DNA from: CAIRDP01 sp037138335
GTDB lineage: Bacteria > Bacteroidota > Bacteroidia > Bacteroidales > FEN-979
Reading direction: 5' to 3'
Length of the DNA stretch: 64,000 bases
Assembly: GCA_037138335.1 (NCBI GenBank)
Contig: JBAXIO010000019.1
Coordinates: forward strand, 1 to 64,000
Below the pieces are notes generated by a model. It was not told the DNA's origin. It made no database searches and was given only the letters and a program-made list of their open reading frames with translations. Below are positions 50,656 to 60,197 of this stretch, piece by piece (the stretch's first letter is position 1; each line of letters starts with the position of its first letter). A program made the translations under genes and the position numbers.

Positions 50656-52002
50656 TTGAACTCAAAACTTCGCTTTTTTCTTTCATCACTCGGCGTATCA
50701 TTTCTGATTATCCTGGTTCTTTTTTCGTGTAAAAAAGATCCTTACGAGGTTGGGCTTGACCTCCTTCCACCGGGCGATACTCTCAGGATCAGCACTACCG
50801 ATACCTGTACTGTAATTGCATACACCCAAAGGGTCGATTCAGTGTATACCAGCAACTGCGCCGAATTGTCTTTAGGCAGCCTGGCCGATCCTGTATTTGG
50901 CAATTCAACAATAAGCCTTTACACCCAGTTGCAGCCATCTTCCTCCTCCGTTAGTTTTGGAACGGCCCCTGCTGTTGACTCGCTGATCCTGATGCTTTAT
51001 TATTCAGGTTATTACGGTGATACAACAACACAGCAAAGGATCAGGGTTTATGAAGTGGCTGAAGATCTCCATATCGACTCGGCATATTATTCGAACAGGA
51101 AGATGCAGGTATATCCAAACCTGCTGTCGGAACTCACTTTCAAGCCAAGCCCTAAAGACAGTGTGAAAGTCGGGGGAACCATGTATTCGGCCCATATCAG
51201 GATCAACCTCAGCAAGTACACCAATTATTTTGCAAATAAATTGTTATATGGCCCTACCTCGGTGTATTCGACCAATGCAATGTTTAACCTGTTTATGAAA
51301 GGCCTTTACATTGAAACCCAGCCTGTGAACTACGGAGGGGCTTACCTGAAGTTCAATATTTCGGAAAGCCTGTCCAAGATGATCCTGTTCTTTCATAACC
51401 AGTCGGCCGATTCGCTTAGCTATTCATTCCTTCTGAATGCCGGTTGCGCCAGGCTGCTCCATATCGATCATAATAATTATGTGGATGCCGATCAGAATCT
51501 CAAACAGCAGATGGTGAACCATGATACCCTCCTTGGCCAGAACATGCTGTATTTACAGGGTTTTGGAGGAACCAGGATCAAATTCCGCATGCCTTATATC
51601 ATGAACTTCGCCAAGAACAGGAAGATCGCAATCAATGACGCCCTTCTTATGTTTGACAACGCTTCCACCGATACTACCCTGAGGCCGCCTCCGACCATCA
51701 TCCTGATCCGCGACAGTTCAGGGTATATGGGTTCAGTCATAGACGAGGCTGAAGGCTCCAGCTATTTTGGCGGAATGTATAATAAAACAACAGGAAGTTA
51801 TTATTTCAGGCTTACGCGCCACATTCAAAAACTCATCGACGGGTATTATTCCAAGAACAGGGAACTGTATATACAGGTCAATGATCCGACTTCCAGTTCA
51901 CTTCTCATGAACCGGGTAACGATCAATGGCTATAACCCACTGTTGCCCGGGTCCTATTCATCAAGGTTCAGATTGCAGATAACCTATACCCTGCTTAACT
52001 GA
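50656..52002 (+). CDS. DUF4270 lipoprotein, 448 aa
   Basis: Start TTG; lipobox LFSC (Cys25) then KKDPYEVGLDLLPPGDTL, the DUF4270 opening. A long beta-rich domain follows. Bacteroidetes lipoproteins of this family sit beside the GT5 and glmS genes as here. Function unknown; the link with GlmS (UDP-GlcNAc supply) suggests a cell-envelope role, which is inference. It starts 20 nt after the GT5 stop. Confidence 0.85.
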   Translation: MNSKLRFFLSSLGVSFLIILVLFSCKKDPYEVGLDLLPPGDTLRISTTDTCTVIAYTQRVDSVYTSNCAELSLGSLADPVFGNSTISLYTQLQPSSSSVSFGTAPAVDSLILMLYYSGYYGDTTTQQRIRVYEVAEDLHIDSAYYSNRKMQVYPNLLSELTFKPSPKDSVKVGGTMYSAHIRINLSKYTNYFANKLLYGPTSVYSTNAMFNLFMKGLYIETQPVNYGGAYLKFNISESLSKMILFFHNQSADSLSYSFLLNAGCARLLHIDHNNYVDADQNLKQQMVNHDTLLGQNMLYLQGFGGTRIKFRMPYIMNFAKNRKIAINDALLMFDNASTDTTLRPPPTIILIRDSSGYMGSVIDEAEGSSYFGGMYNKTTGSYYFRLTRHIQKLIDGYYSKNRELYIQVNDPTSSSLLMNRVTINGYNPLLPGSYSSRFRLQITYTLLN

Positions 52003-52023
52003 TCGTGTAAAATTCTTTTTTCT

Positions 52024-52031
52024 TACCTTTG
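52024..52031 (+). promoter_or_regulatory. Bacteroidetes -7 box TACCTTTG for glmS
   Basis: TACCTTTGAA 19 nt before the ATG. No glmS riboswitch is recognisable in the short leader. Confidence 0.6.
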
Positions 52032-52050
52032 AAATTAAAATGGTTTTGTT

Positions 52051-53889
52051 ATGTGCGGAATAGTAGCATATGTGGGCCCCAAACCTGCTTATCCCATCCT
52101 TATCAAAGGCCTTCACAGGCTTGAATACCGTGGATATGACAGCGCAGGTCTCTGCCTTTTGAATGGCGAGCTGAAGGTATGGAAATGCAAGGGTAAGGTC
52201 TCTGAACTTGAAAAATTTATTGAAGGCGAAAATCTCGAAGGGACGATTGGCATGGCCCATACCCGCTGGGCCACGCACGGCGAGCCTAACCAGATTAATG
52301 CACACCCTCATTATTCCCAGAGCAAACATCTGTCGATAATCCATAACGGCATCATTGAGAATTACCTGGTACTCCGCAAGGAACTTCAGCAAAGAGGATA
52401 TACATTTACCAGCGATACCGACACCGAGGTACTGATCCACCTTATCGAAGACATTCAGCAAAATGAACATGTTGAGGTTGAAGAAGCCGTACGCTTAGCC
52501 CTGACCCAGGTTATCGGGGCTTACGCCATTGTTGTCCTTTCTCAGGATCATCCCGATAAGATCATTGCAGCACGCAAGGGCAGCCCGATGGTCATAGGTA
52601 TAGGCGTGGATGAATTTTTTGTCGCCTCAGACGCCACTCCCATTATTGAATACACCAATAATGTGGTTTTCATGAACGATGAGGAAATTGCGATCATTGA
52701 ACGTCACCAGGAGTTGAAAATGAGGACTATCCGCAACCAGGAAAGGACCCCCTACATCCAGAAGCTTGAAATGAGCCTTACGGCGATTGAGAAAAGCGGG
52801 TTTCCGCATTTCATGCTGAAGGAGATCTTTGAACAACCCCGTTCTATCCTGGATTCCATGCGTGGCCGTTTGCACCTCGACCAGGATACGGTGACCCTTG
52901 GGGGCATCCGTGATTACCTCCCGAAGATATTGAATGCCGAGCGTATCATTATTACAGCCTGCGGCACATCCTGGCACGCAGGACTGGTAGGCGAATATAT
53001 TATTGAAGACCTTGCAAGGATACCGGTTGAGGTCGAATATTCGTCGGAATTCCGCTACCGCAACCCGGTGATCAATGAAAAAGATATCATTATCGCCATC
53101 TCCCAGTCGGGAGAAACTGCCGACACCCTCGCGGCGATTGAACTCGCCAAATCGAAAGGTGCCACCGTGCTCGGGATCTGCAATGTAGTGGGGTCTTCCA
53201 TTGCACGTGCAACCCATGCAGGAGTTTACACCCATGCAGGACCTGAGATCGGGGTGGCGTCAACCAAAGCATTTACAGCCCAGGTTGTGGTGTTGACCCT
53301 GATAGGGCTTCTGCTGGCTGAAAAGAAAGGTACTGTACCCGAATCGCATCTTCATAAACTCAGGCTTGAGCTTGGGATAATCCCATCAAAAGTGGAAAAG
53401 ATCCTTGAACGGGCAAACAGGATCAAGGATATTGCAACGATATACAAGGATCGTACGAATGCCCTGTACCTGGGTCGGGGGTATAACTTTCCGGTGGCAC
53501 TTGAAGGAGCGCTTAAACTGAAAGAAATTTCCTATATCCATGCCGAAGGATATCCTGCCGCCGAAATGAAACATGGCCCCATTGCCCTTATCGACAAGAA
53601 TATGCCGGTGGTGTTCATTGCCCCGAAACGCGGGATATATGAGAAAGTAATCACGAATATCGAGGAAGTGAGGGCACGCAAGGGAAATATCATCGCCATT
53701 ATAACCGAAGGCGATGAGAGTGTGAAAAAACTGGCCGATCATTATATCGAGATCCCCGATACCGAGGAGATGCTGATCCCGCTGCTGGCAACCATTCCGC
53801 TCCAGCTTTTATCATACTATGTGGCCGTGATGCGCGGCTGCAACGTAGACCAGCCGCGGAATTTAGCGAAATCGGTTACAGTCGAGTAG
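52051..53889 (+). CDS. glmS: Glucosamine-fructose-6-phosphate aminotransferase (GlmS), 612 aa
   Basis: Makes glucosamine-6-phosphate from fructose-6-phosphate and glutamine. Cys2 nucleophile in MCGIVAYVG, GATase-II domain to about 240, and two SIS domains (ITACGTSWHAGLVGEY, AISQSGETADTLAAI; C-terminal DQPRNLAKSVTVE). Stop overlaps sodB by 14 nt, convergent. It sits opposite to NagB function found earlier in this window. Confidence 0.97.
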   Translation: MCGIVAYVGPKPAYPILIKGLHRLEYRGYDSAGLCLLNGELKVWKCKGKVSELEKFIEGENLEGTIGMAHTRWATHGEPNQINAHPHYSQSKHLSIIHNGIIENYLVLRKELQQRGYTFTSDTDTEVLIHLIEDIQQNEHVEVEEAVRLALTQVIGAYAIVVLSQDHPDKIIAARKGSPMVIGIGVDEFFVASDATPIIEYTNNVVFMNDEEIAIIERHQELKMRTIRNQERTPYIQKLEMSLTAIEKSGFPHFMLKEIFEQPRSILDSMRGRLHLDQDTVTLGGIRDYLPKILNAERIIITACGTSWHAGLVGEYIIEDLARIPVEVEYSSEFRYRNPVINEKDIIIAISQSGETADTLAAIELAKSKGATVLGICNVVGSSIARATHAGVYTHAGPEIGVASTKAFTAQVVVLTLIGLLLAEKKGTVPESHLHKLRLELGIIPSKVEKILERANRIKDIATIYKDRTNALYLGRGYNFPVALEGALKLKEISYIHAEGYPAAEMKHGPIALIDKNMPVVFIAPKRGIYEKVITNIEEVRARKGNIIAIITEGDESVKKLADHYIEIPDTEEMLIPLLATIPLQLLSYYVAVMRGCNVDQPRNLAKSVTVE

Positions 53890-54451
53890 CAACCGCCGCC
53901 CAGTCGACAAGCTTCCAGAAATCAGCTATGTAATCGGGGCGTGCATTGCGTTTGTCAATGTAATAGGCATGTTCCCAAACATCACAGGTAAGGATAGGAC
54001 TGGCTCCGCCCTTAAGGGGATTGCCGGCATTGCTTTCCTGGACGATTTCCAGCGAGCCGTTTTCTTTCTTTACCAGCCAGGCCCAGCCTGAACCGAACAG
54101 AGTAGCGGCCGCATTCGAAAATTTTTCTTTGAAATCTCCGAATGAACCGAAATTCTTATTGATGGCTTCGGCAAGCGCGGCTGTTGGTTCCCCGCCTCCC
54201 TGTGGCTTCAGGCAATTCCAGTAAAACGTGTGGTTCCACACCTGGGCTCCGTTGTTGAAAATTCCGCCGGAAGCCTTGCGGATTATGTCTTCAAGGGAAG
54301 CATTTTCAAATTCGGTGCCTGGAACCAGCTTATTGAGGTTGTTCACATAAGCCTGGTGGTGCTTGCCGTAATGATATTCAATAGTTGCCTTTGAAATATA
54401 AGGTTCCAATGCATCCCATGCATATGGAAGTTTAGGAAGTTCATGTACCAT
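53876..54451 (-). CDS. sodB: Iron/manganese superoxide dismutase, 191 aa
   Basis: Dismutes superoxide. Metal ligands His27, His74, Asp157 and His161 are seen in EYHYGKHH, VWNHTFYW and DVWEHAYY; Gln70 in NGAQVWNH favours the iron type. Promoter TATCTTTG lies 29 nt upstream. The C-terminal codons overlap the 3' end of glmS by 14 nt. Confidence 0.97.
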   Translation of the reverse strand: MVHELPKLPYAWDALEPYISKATIEYHYGKHHQAYVNNLNKLVPGTEFENASLEDIIRKASGGIFNNGAQVWNHTFYWNCLKPQGGGEPTAALAEAINKNFGSFGDFKEKFSNAAATLFGSGWAWLVKKENGSLEIVQESNAGNPLKGGASPILTCDVWEHAYYIDKRNARPDYIADFWKLVDWAAVATRL

Positions 54452-54479
54452 GTTGATTGTTTTTAAAGATTTTCTGATG

Positions 54480-54487
54480 CAAAGATA
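54480..54487 (-). promoter_or_regulatory. Bacteroidetes -7 box TATCTTTG for sodB
   Basis: TATCTTTGCA reading toward sodB, 29 nt before the ATG. Confidence 0.7.
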
Positions 54488-54511
54488 CGAAGCCCCGGGT
54501 TAATTATGAAA

Positions 54512-56119
54512 TTATTTAGAATGATTCTTGACAACTTCCACCGCTTTGATGAAGGCAGGGTCAATGGAATTCAGTATGGGATAAAACCCTTCATTGTCGA
54601 GAAGATTCCTGCCAATATACGCTTTTAACAATACTCTTGCCCTGTGGTCACTCTCGGCAAGGTTTTTACCTTCGTGTTTCAATCCTTTCTTCAAGGCATA
54701 GGCAAGGAAGTCGGCATACATTTCATCCGAGATATTAAATCCTGATTCGAAGGTATCAACGTTTTTAAAGCGGCTGAGCCGGGGCCTGTATTTGTCGGTG
54801 TAGTCGAAGGCCCATTGGTATACCAGGCTCTTATTTACTGCCAGGTTGTAAAATTTAAGGGTTGAGTCCTTTTCAATAGGGATAAAGATATCGGGCATGA
54901 TCCCTCCCCCTCCGTATACAATCTTTCCCGAAAGGGTTTTAAATTTAAGGGAATCTGGGAACTTGATGCTGTCGGGATGTTCAAGTTCGCCATTCAGGTA
55001 ACGGTGATAGTAATCGTTGTTATACTTATCCAGGCCTTCTTTATAGGGTTTCTGTATACAGCGGCCGCTGGGCGTATAATAACGTGCCACGGTAAGCCTT
55101 ACAGCGCTTCCGTCTTTCATATTGAGCTGCTCCTGTACAAGTCCTTTCCCGAAAGAGCGCCTTCCCAGAACGGTCCCCCGGTCATTATCCTGGATAGCCC
55201 CGGTCACGATCTCTGCCGCAGAAGCTGAGAACTCATCTATCATCACCAGGAGGTCGCCATGCTCGAACAAGCCCTGGCCGTCGGAGGAATATTCTTCTTT
55301 CTCATGATTTGCCCCCCTGGTATAAACAATAAGCCTTCCTTTAGGGAGAAACTCATCTGAAACATCAACGGCTGCAGTAAGGTACCCTCCACCGTTCCCC
55401 CTGAGGTCAAGGATAAGTTTCTTCATCCCGCTCTGTTTTAACTGTTCCAGGGCTGTATGGACTTCATCATGGGTGGTAGCCGAGAAATTATTAAGCTTGA
55501 TATAACCTATCCCCGGCGCAGCCATATAGGCGATGTCCATACTATATGTGGGGATTAAGTCCCTTGTAATTGTATAATCGATAAGGTCTTTCACTCCCCT
55601 TCTGAAAATGCTGACGGTAACCTGGGTGCCCTTTGGCCCTTTGAGTTTACGCATTACATCGGTATTGGAGATCTTGATGCCTGCCGCATTTTTTCCATCG
55701 ATCTTTACGATGCGGTCCCCGGCTTTTATTCCAAGTTTTTCGGATGGTCCGTTTGCAACCGGCAGGATCACGGTTACAGTGTCATTCTCGATACGGAACT
55801 GCACCCCTATTCCTTCAAAACTTCCAAGCAAGGGGTCGGTGGCATCGTGAAATTCGGCGGATGTAATATATGTTGAATGGGGATCAAGGCTTTCAAGCAA
55901 TCCGGTGATTGCCTTCTCCTCGAGCCTGGCCTTCCCTATCGTATCCACATAATTTTTCTGAACATATTGCAGAACCTGGTTCAGCTTGCCGGAACCCTGA
56001 ATTTTAAAAAGGCCTGTGACCGGTGTATGGCTGTATAACCAAATGCCCAGGAACATCCCTGCTATCATAACAAGGGAAAACCAGAGCGGCATGTAAGGAT
56101 TTATTTTCTTCTTTTCCAT
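54512..56119 (-). CDS. C-terminal processing serine protease (S41, CtpA-like), 535 aa
   Basis: Periplasmic protease anchored by one membrane segment (about 12-29). A PDZ domain (about 95-175, GIGVQF ... GIKAGDRIVKIDG) precedes the S41 domain with candidate catalytic Ser298/Ser300 in EFSASAAE and Lys325 in RSFGKGLVQE. It removes C-terminal tails and controls peptidoglycan hydrolases or lipoproteins in relatives. Start ATG follows a TATCTTTG box, so the longer frame (13 more codons) is unlikely. Confidence 0.95.
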   Translation of the reverse strand: MEKKKINPYMPLWFSLVMIAGMFLGIWLYSHTPVTGLFKIQGSGKLNQVLQYVQKNYVDTIGKARLEEKAITGLLESLDPHSTYITSAEFHDATDPLLGSFEGIGVQFRIENDTVTVILPVANGPSEKLGIKAGDRIVKIDGKNAAGIKISNTDVMRKLKGPKGTQVTVSIFRRGVKDLIDYTITRDLIPTYSMDIAYMAAPGIGYIKLNNFSATTHDEVHTALEQLKQSGMKKLILDLRGNGGGYLTAAVDVSDEFLPKGRLIVYTRGANHEKEEYSSDGQGLFEHGDLLVMIDEFSASAAEIVTGAIQDNDRGTVLGRRSFGKGLVQEQLNMKDGSAVRLTVARYYTPSGRCIQKPYKEGLDKYNNDYYHRYLNGELEHPDSIKFPDSLKFKTLSGKIVYGGGGIMPDIFIPIEKDSTLKFYNLAVNKSLVYQWAFDYTDKYRPRLSRFKNVDTFESGFNISDEMYADFLAYALKKGLKHEGKNLAESDHRARVLLKAYIGRNLLDNEGFYPILNSIDPAFIKAVEVVKNHSK

Positions 56120-56136
56120 GATAAAAATATTGCCGT

Positions 56137-56144
56137 CAAAGATA
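56137..56144 (-). promoter_or_regulatory. Bacteroidetes -7 box TATCTTTG for the S41 protease
   Basis: Exact match 18 nt upstream of the chosen ATG; it lies inside the longer frame and so decides the start. Confidence 0.65.
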
Positions 56145-56248
56145 CCGAATTCCTGCATGTGCAGGACCGCCTGTAGCGCAATGACTGCTAAATCAGGAAG
56201 ATCAGGGATGATTTTTCAGTAAGACCAGGATTGATCTTTTCGGGAGGT

Positions 56249-57343
56249 TCAGTCTTCCCTGAGAACGGGGCATGCAAAGGGCACGCCAACCCTTTCGCCT
56301 TCTTTCCGGAGGTCCTCTACAATAGGTTTGATAAGTGGCACGCCATGCTCCTGGTTATATTTTGCATATTCGAATTCTTTTTCGCCTGCAACCATGATTT
56401 CATCACGGCCCACGGCCAGCGGTGATTTTTTCAGAAGGTCTATCATGGCATCCATTGATTCCTTGAAGTCAAAAACAGGCCTGAAAGACTCAATGTTTAT
56501 CGCCATGAAAAAATGAGAAACACCAGTAGGTTCAGGCCTGCCCGGCCCGCCCACATTTGTCAGAAAATTCCCGCCCGAAAGTACTGAACACAGAACCTCG
56601 ACCAGCAGCGCCAGCCCGTATCCCTTATATCCTGCAGTGATATCCATCCCCCCCAGGGGCAGAAGGGCACCATGGCCCCCCGGCTTGATTTTGGCAGGAT
56701 CATTGGTAGCCTGCCCCTCTTCATCAATTCCCCATCCTATCGGGATATGTTCATGCTTTTTTTCATAGATCTGGATCTTGCCGTAAGCGACAGCCGAAGT
56801 CGCCATGTCGAGAAGATAAGGGTAATGGTCCCCCGAAGGGGCAGCCAAGGCGATGGGATTTGTTCCCACCACTGCCGTCCTGCCGTAAGTCGGTGCTACA
56901 AGCGGCTGTGAATTGGTAAGGCTTAAACCTATCATTCCTTCCTCGAGAGCCATCATGGCATAATACCCGGCAATCCCGTAATGGTTGCTGTTACGGACGG
57001 TAACGGCGCTGATCCCCGATTTTTTTGCTTTCTCAATGGCAATCCTCATGGCTTTATGGGAAGTTACCTGCCCCAAGCCATTCCCCCCGTCGATCAAAGC
57101 GGTGGAAGAAGATTCATTAACAACCTGGTACGGTGTTTTGGGATCAAGCCATCCCTTGCTGATCCGGCTGCCGTAATAAGAGCCGAGGCGCTGCATGCCA
57201 TGTGATTCAACGCCCCTCACATCCGCGCATATCAGCACCTTGCCAACGATCTTTGCATCCTCGGGAGGCACGCCCAGTTTTGTCATATAGCTGACTACAA
57301 AATCCATCAGATCATTCCGGTTAAACCTGAGAGTTGGTTCCAT
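56249..57343 (-). CDS. Malate/L-lactate dehydrogenase family (Ldh_2), 364 aa
   Basis: NAD(P)-dependent 2-hydroxyacid dehydrogenase of the YlbC/ComC type. Family landmarks: DVRGVESHGMQRL, TVRNSNHYGIAGYYAMMALE, GTNPIALAAPSGDHYPYLLDMATSAVAYGK, and GYKGYGLALLVEVLCSVLSGG. Ten nt after lhgO, probably co-transcribed; together they suggest handling of (S)-2-hydroxyglutarate, malate or a related 2-hydroxy acid. Substrate not assigned. A longer frame starts inside lhgO. Confidence 0.9.
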   Translation of the reverse strand: MEPTLRFNRNDLMDFVVSYMTKLGVPPEDAKIVGKVLICADVRGVESHGMQRLGSYYGSRISKGWLDPKTPYQVVNESSSTALIDGGNGLGQVTSHKAMRIAIEKAKKSGISAVTVRNSNHYGIAGYYAMMALEEGMIGLSLTNSQPLVAPTYGRTAVVGTNPIALAAPSGDHYPYLLDMATSAVAYGKIQIYEKKHEHIPIGWGIDEEGQATNDPAKIKPGGHGALLPLGGMDITAGYKGYGLALLVEVLCSVLSGGNFLTNVGGPGRPEPTGVSHFFMAINIESFRPVFDFKESMDAMIDLLKKSPLAVGRDEIMVAGEKEFEYAKYNQEHGVPLIKPIVEDLRKEGERVGVPFACPVLRED

Positions 57344-57353
57344 ATGTTGCGTA

Positions 57354-58553
57354 TTATTTAATGTAATTTTCAACCACCCATTTAGCAAAAGGGAAACTGC
57401 TTGTAAATGCAGGAGAAACAGCATTCAGCACATGAATCGTTTCTTTATCCCCTTCCACCACGAAATCCATGACCAGTTCCAGGGTTTTCATATTCATAAG
57501 CTGGGCTCTTATGCCGGGCCTGCTCCATTCGGTAAATCCCGATTTGTCGATATTATGGACCAGCTTTGTCGCCATGCTCACGAAATGCGACTTGTTGTAT
57601 TTGGCCATCTCTTCAAATGCAAGACTGCGGAAACCGAAAGCATTGCTCATGAAAAGCCGGGCCTCCCAACCCATAATATTGAAAAGCTCCTTCATCCTGA
57701 AATTGTCCATCCCCTTGTAATTTTCCCTCCAGAAAGCCGGGATCGAGGTCGGGCCGATTTTAATGATGCCATCCACCGTAACCGTATAATGAACCCCGAG
57801 AAAAGGATTTTTCAGATTGGGGACCGGATAAATATTGGTTTTTATCGGTTTGTCCTTTTTCGTGTATTTCAGGTAAATTCCTTTGAAAGGGATAATCGTA
57901 TAGTCCTGTGAGAACCCGAAATCCTTCGCGATTTTATCGGCGTATAGTCCGGCTGCATTAATAATCCTGCCGGCCGTGATCTGCAGGCCCCCCGTTGTTT
58001 CAACAGTATTGGCATCGATCTTCCGCTTATAACCCTCCGAAAAATGAAATTTAACGCCAAGGGACTGCAATTCCTTCCTGAGAAAGACATTGACTTCCGT
58101 CGGATCAACCGTTGCGGTATCAGGAGAGTAAAGAGCCACCTGTGTGGTTTTTGCGTTGGCATCGATATCCTTCAGCTCCTGATCGCTGATCACTTTTACA
58201 TTAACGCCGTTTTTCTTGCCCCTTTTCTCAAGCTCATAGATGCCATCTATCTCCGATTCATTCGTGGCTACCACGACTTTGTGGCATTCATTGATCTTCA
58301 GCCCGTTCTTTTTCACATATTCTTTCATCTGAATATTGCCGTCACGGGTGAACTTTGCTTTCAGGGAATCGGCCGAATAATAAAACCCGGCATGAAGTAC
58401 CCCGCTGTTCCTGCCGCTACTGTGAAATGCGACATCCGGTTCCTTTTCTATGATGACAATTTCAGCCTGCGGAAAACGTGATTTAAGTTCCCTGGCGATA
58501 GCGAGTCCTATGATGCCCGCTCCTATGATCAGATAATCTGCTTTTTCACTCAT
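57354..58553 (-). CDS. lhgO: L-2-hydroxyglutarate oxidase/dehydrogenase (LhgO), 399 aa
   Basis: FAD enzyme of the DAO family that oxidises L-2-hydroxyglutarate to 2-oxoglutarate, repairing a by-product of malate dehydrogenase. FAD motif DYLIIGAGIIGLAIAREL, then HSSGRNSGVLHAGFYY (the LhgO/L2HGDH signature) and C-terminal NMKTLELVMDFV. Overlaps the upstream membrane-protein gene by 8 nt. Length normal. Confidence 0.93.
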   Translation of the reverse strand: MSEKADYLIIGAGIIGLAIARELKSRFPQAEIVIIEKEPDVAFHSSGRNSGVLHAGFYYSADSLKAKFTRDGNIQMKEYVKKNGLKINECHKVVVATNESEIDGIYELEKRGKKNGVNVKVISDQELKDIDANAKTTQVALYSPDTATVDPTEVNVFLRKELQSLGVKFHFSEGYKRKIDANTVETTGGLQITAGRIINAAGLYADKIAKDFGFSQDYTIIPFKGIYLKYTKKDKPIKTNIYPVPNLKNPFLGVHYTVTVDGIIKIGPTSIPAFWRENYKGMDNFRMKELFNIMGWEARLFMSNAFGFRSLAFEEMAKYNKSHFVSMATKLVHNIDKSGFTEWSRPGIRAQLMNMKTLELVMDFVVEGDKETIHVLNAVSPAFTSSFPFAKWVVENYIK

Positions 58554-58929
58554 TCGTTATGACTGATGCGCTATCAACAAAATACTCCGTATCTCCCTTC
58601 CAGAACAATTTCCCGTTCTTCTCTACATAATGTACAGTGATGAAGTGGCCCTCCATATGGGAAAGCTTCTCTGCAACATCCTTATCAGCAACAGAAAAGA
58701 GGAATTTTTCCGATGCAAGGGCAACATTCTGGCTGCTTTTCACGCTGCTCAGGATCATCTCTCCCTCCCAGGTTTTAAAGACTTGACCGCGTTTTGAGAA
58801 TTTTTGCAATAATCCTGCCCTGTTTCCTTCACTGAAAGTGAAGTAATATTTCCAGTAGATAAAGATTGCAAGAACGACGAACAATATTACAATTGCCCAG
58901 GTATAAAACTTTTTAATCTTTGATTTCAT
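58546..58929 (-). CDS. Small single-span membrane protein, 127 aa
   Basis: MKSKIKKFYTWAIVILFVVLAIFIYWKYYFTF carries one membrane segment (about 9-29); the rest is a small soluble domain with AGLLQKFSKRGQVFKTWEGEMIL. Such proteins precede lhgO in other Bacteroidetes and have sometimes been called 6-phosphogluconate dehydrogenase in databases without support. I assign no function. Overlaps lhgO by 8 nt; first gene of the operon with promoter 19 nt upstream. Confidence 0.7.
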   Translation of the reverse strand: MKSKIKKFYTWAIVILFVVLAIFIYWKYYFTFSEGNRAGLLQKFSKRGQVFKTWEGEMILSSVKSSQNVALASEKFLFSVADKDVAEKLSHMEGHFITVHYVEKNGKLFWKGDTEYFVDSASVITNE

Positions 58930-58947
58930 GGTTTGTGTATTTAACTA

Positions 58948-58955
58948 CAAACATA
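58948..58955 (-). promoter_or_regulatory. Bacteroidetes -7 box TATGTTTG for the lhgO operon
   Basis: Exact TAnnTTTG match 19 nt before the ATG of the membrane protein. Confidence 0.55.
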
Positions 58956-59046
58956 AATATTTGCCCTGATAAAACAAATGAGTGAGTGAAATTTTAACCT
59001 TTCCGGGCCCTCCGGAATGCGGATGGGAGGTGATTGGTTTATTCTG

Positions 59047-59054
59047 TATTTTTG
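59047..59054 (+). promoter_or_regulatory. Bacteroidetes -7 box TATTTTTG for the epimerase
   Basis: Exact TAnnTTTG match (TATTTTTGCG) 47 nt before the ATG. Confidence 0.6.
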
Positions 59055-59100
59055 CGAATTTCCTGCAGGCTTGCCCTGTACCTTATCTTAAACCATACTG

Positions 59101-60126
59101 ATGATAAACTGTCTTGTAACCGGGGGATCCGGTTTTCTCGGGAAATTTATTATTGCGGAAATGCTTTCACCCGGTTCCCCTCTTCCGCTGAAATCATTGA
59201 GGATCTTCGATTCAGCCGATTACACAGGCAAGGCCGATCCCCGGATTGAATTTATCAAAGGGGATATCCTTGACCTTCCATCCCTCATCAATGCCTGCAA
59301 GGGCATTGACGTTGTGATTCATTCAGCCGCCATTGTTGACTGGGGCACCCATCTCCCCGAGGTGGTTTATGCCGTGAACACAAAGGGTACGGCCAATATC
59401 ATTAATGCCTGCAAGGCGGATGGCGTGAAAGCGCTTGTCTTTACGAGCTCCCTCGATGCGGTGTTCGGCGGCAAGCCGCTGGTAAATATAGATGAAAGCA
59501 TACCATACCCCCCTGAGCATCCGAATATGTATTGCAGGAGCAAATGCGAGGCCGAGAAACTGGTGTCGGAAGCAAACGGGGAAGGGTTGATGACCGTCAT
59601 ACTGAGGCCTGCCGACATCTGGGGCGAGGGTGACCCCTTTCACATCGGTTCACTGTTGGATATGGCTAAAGGCGGGTTCTATGTGAGGATAGGCAACGGC
59701 AGTTCAAAGTCACAGCACATATACGCAGGGAACATGGCTGTTGCGCATATCCAGGCTGCCAAAGCCCTGCTTGACGGGAACAACAGCATAAGGGGCCGGG
59801 CCTATTTCATAACAGATTCCGGGGGCTGCAATTTCTTTCATTTTTATGATGCCATCGTGGCGGCAGCCGGCTACAGGATATGGCCCGGGATCTGGATCCC
59901 CAGGCCCCTGGCTTACGCAATAGGGGCCATGACGGAGTTCTTGGCCATGCTCATCCGCCCGTTTAAAAAAATTAATGTGAAATTCAGCAGGTTCGCAGTG
60001 ATCTATACCTGCGGTGATTTTACATTCAACGCCGAAAAAGCAGTCAGTGATTTCAACTTCAAACCGAAATACAGCGCTGAGGAAGCGTTCAGCAGGACTG
60101 TGGAATATTATAAAAATAAAAAGTGA
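59101..60126 (+). CDS. NAD-dependent epimerase/3-beta-HSD family SDR, 341 aa
   Basis: Extended SDR with Rossmann motif TGGSGFLG at the N-terminus and active-site YxxxK in MYCRSKCEAE. IHSAAIVDW, FTSSLDAVFGG and ILRPADIWGEGD match the 3-beta-hydroxysteroid dehydrogenase/OleD-like subgroup. A hydrophobic stretch near 255-290 (IWPGIWIPRPLAYAIGAM) suggests membrane association. Substrate unknown. The TGA stop is embedded in a GTGACTG repeat. Confidence 0.88.
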   Translation: MINCLVTGGSGFLGKFIIAEMLSPGSPLPLKSLRIFDSADYTGKADPRIEFIKGDILDLPSLINACKGIDVVIHSAAIVDWGTHLPEVVYAVNTKGTANIINACKADGVKALVFTSSLDAVFGGKPLVNIDESIPYPPEHPNMYCRSKCEAEKLVSEANGEGLMTVILRPADIWGEGDPFHIGSLLDMAKGGFYVRIGNGSSKSQHIYAGNMAVAHIQAAKALLDGNNSIRGRAYFITDSGGCNFFHFYDAIVAAAGYRIWPGIWIPRPLAYAIGAMTEFLAMLIRPFKKINVKFSRFAVIYTCGDFTFNAEKAVSDFNFKPKYSAEEAFSRTVEYYKNKK

Positions 60127-60197
60127 CTGGTGAATCGTGACTGGTGACTGGTGACTAAATACATTCACTAGTCACTGTTCACTGTTAACTAGTCACT
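60124..60197. repeat. GTGACTG heptamer array between two convergent genes
   Basis: About ten 7-nt units: direct GTGACTG units then inverted CACTGTT/CACTAGT units, forming an imperfect hairpin. It supplies the stop of the epimerase (TGA) and reaches the stop of the DsrE gene (TAG), filling the whole spacer. Same family as 2376-2427 and 31759-31812. Confidence 0.9.

Noticed and set aside
52051..52051. glmS ribozyme/riboswitch
   Set aside because: The leader between the -7 box and ATG is only about 13-19 nt, too short.
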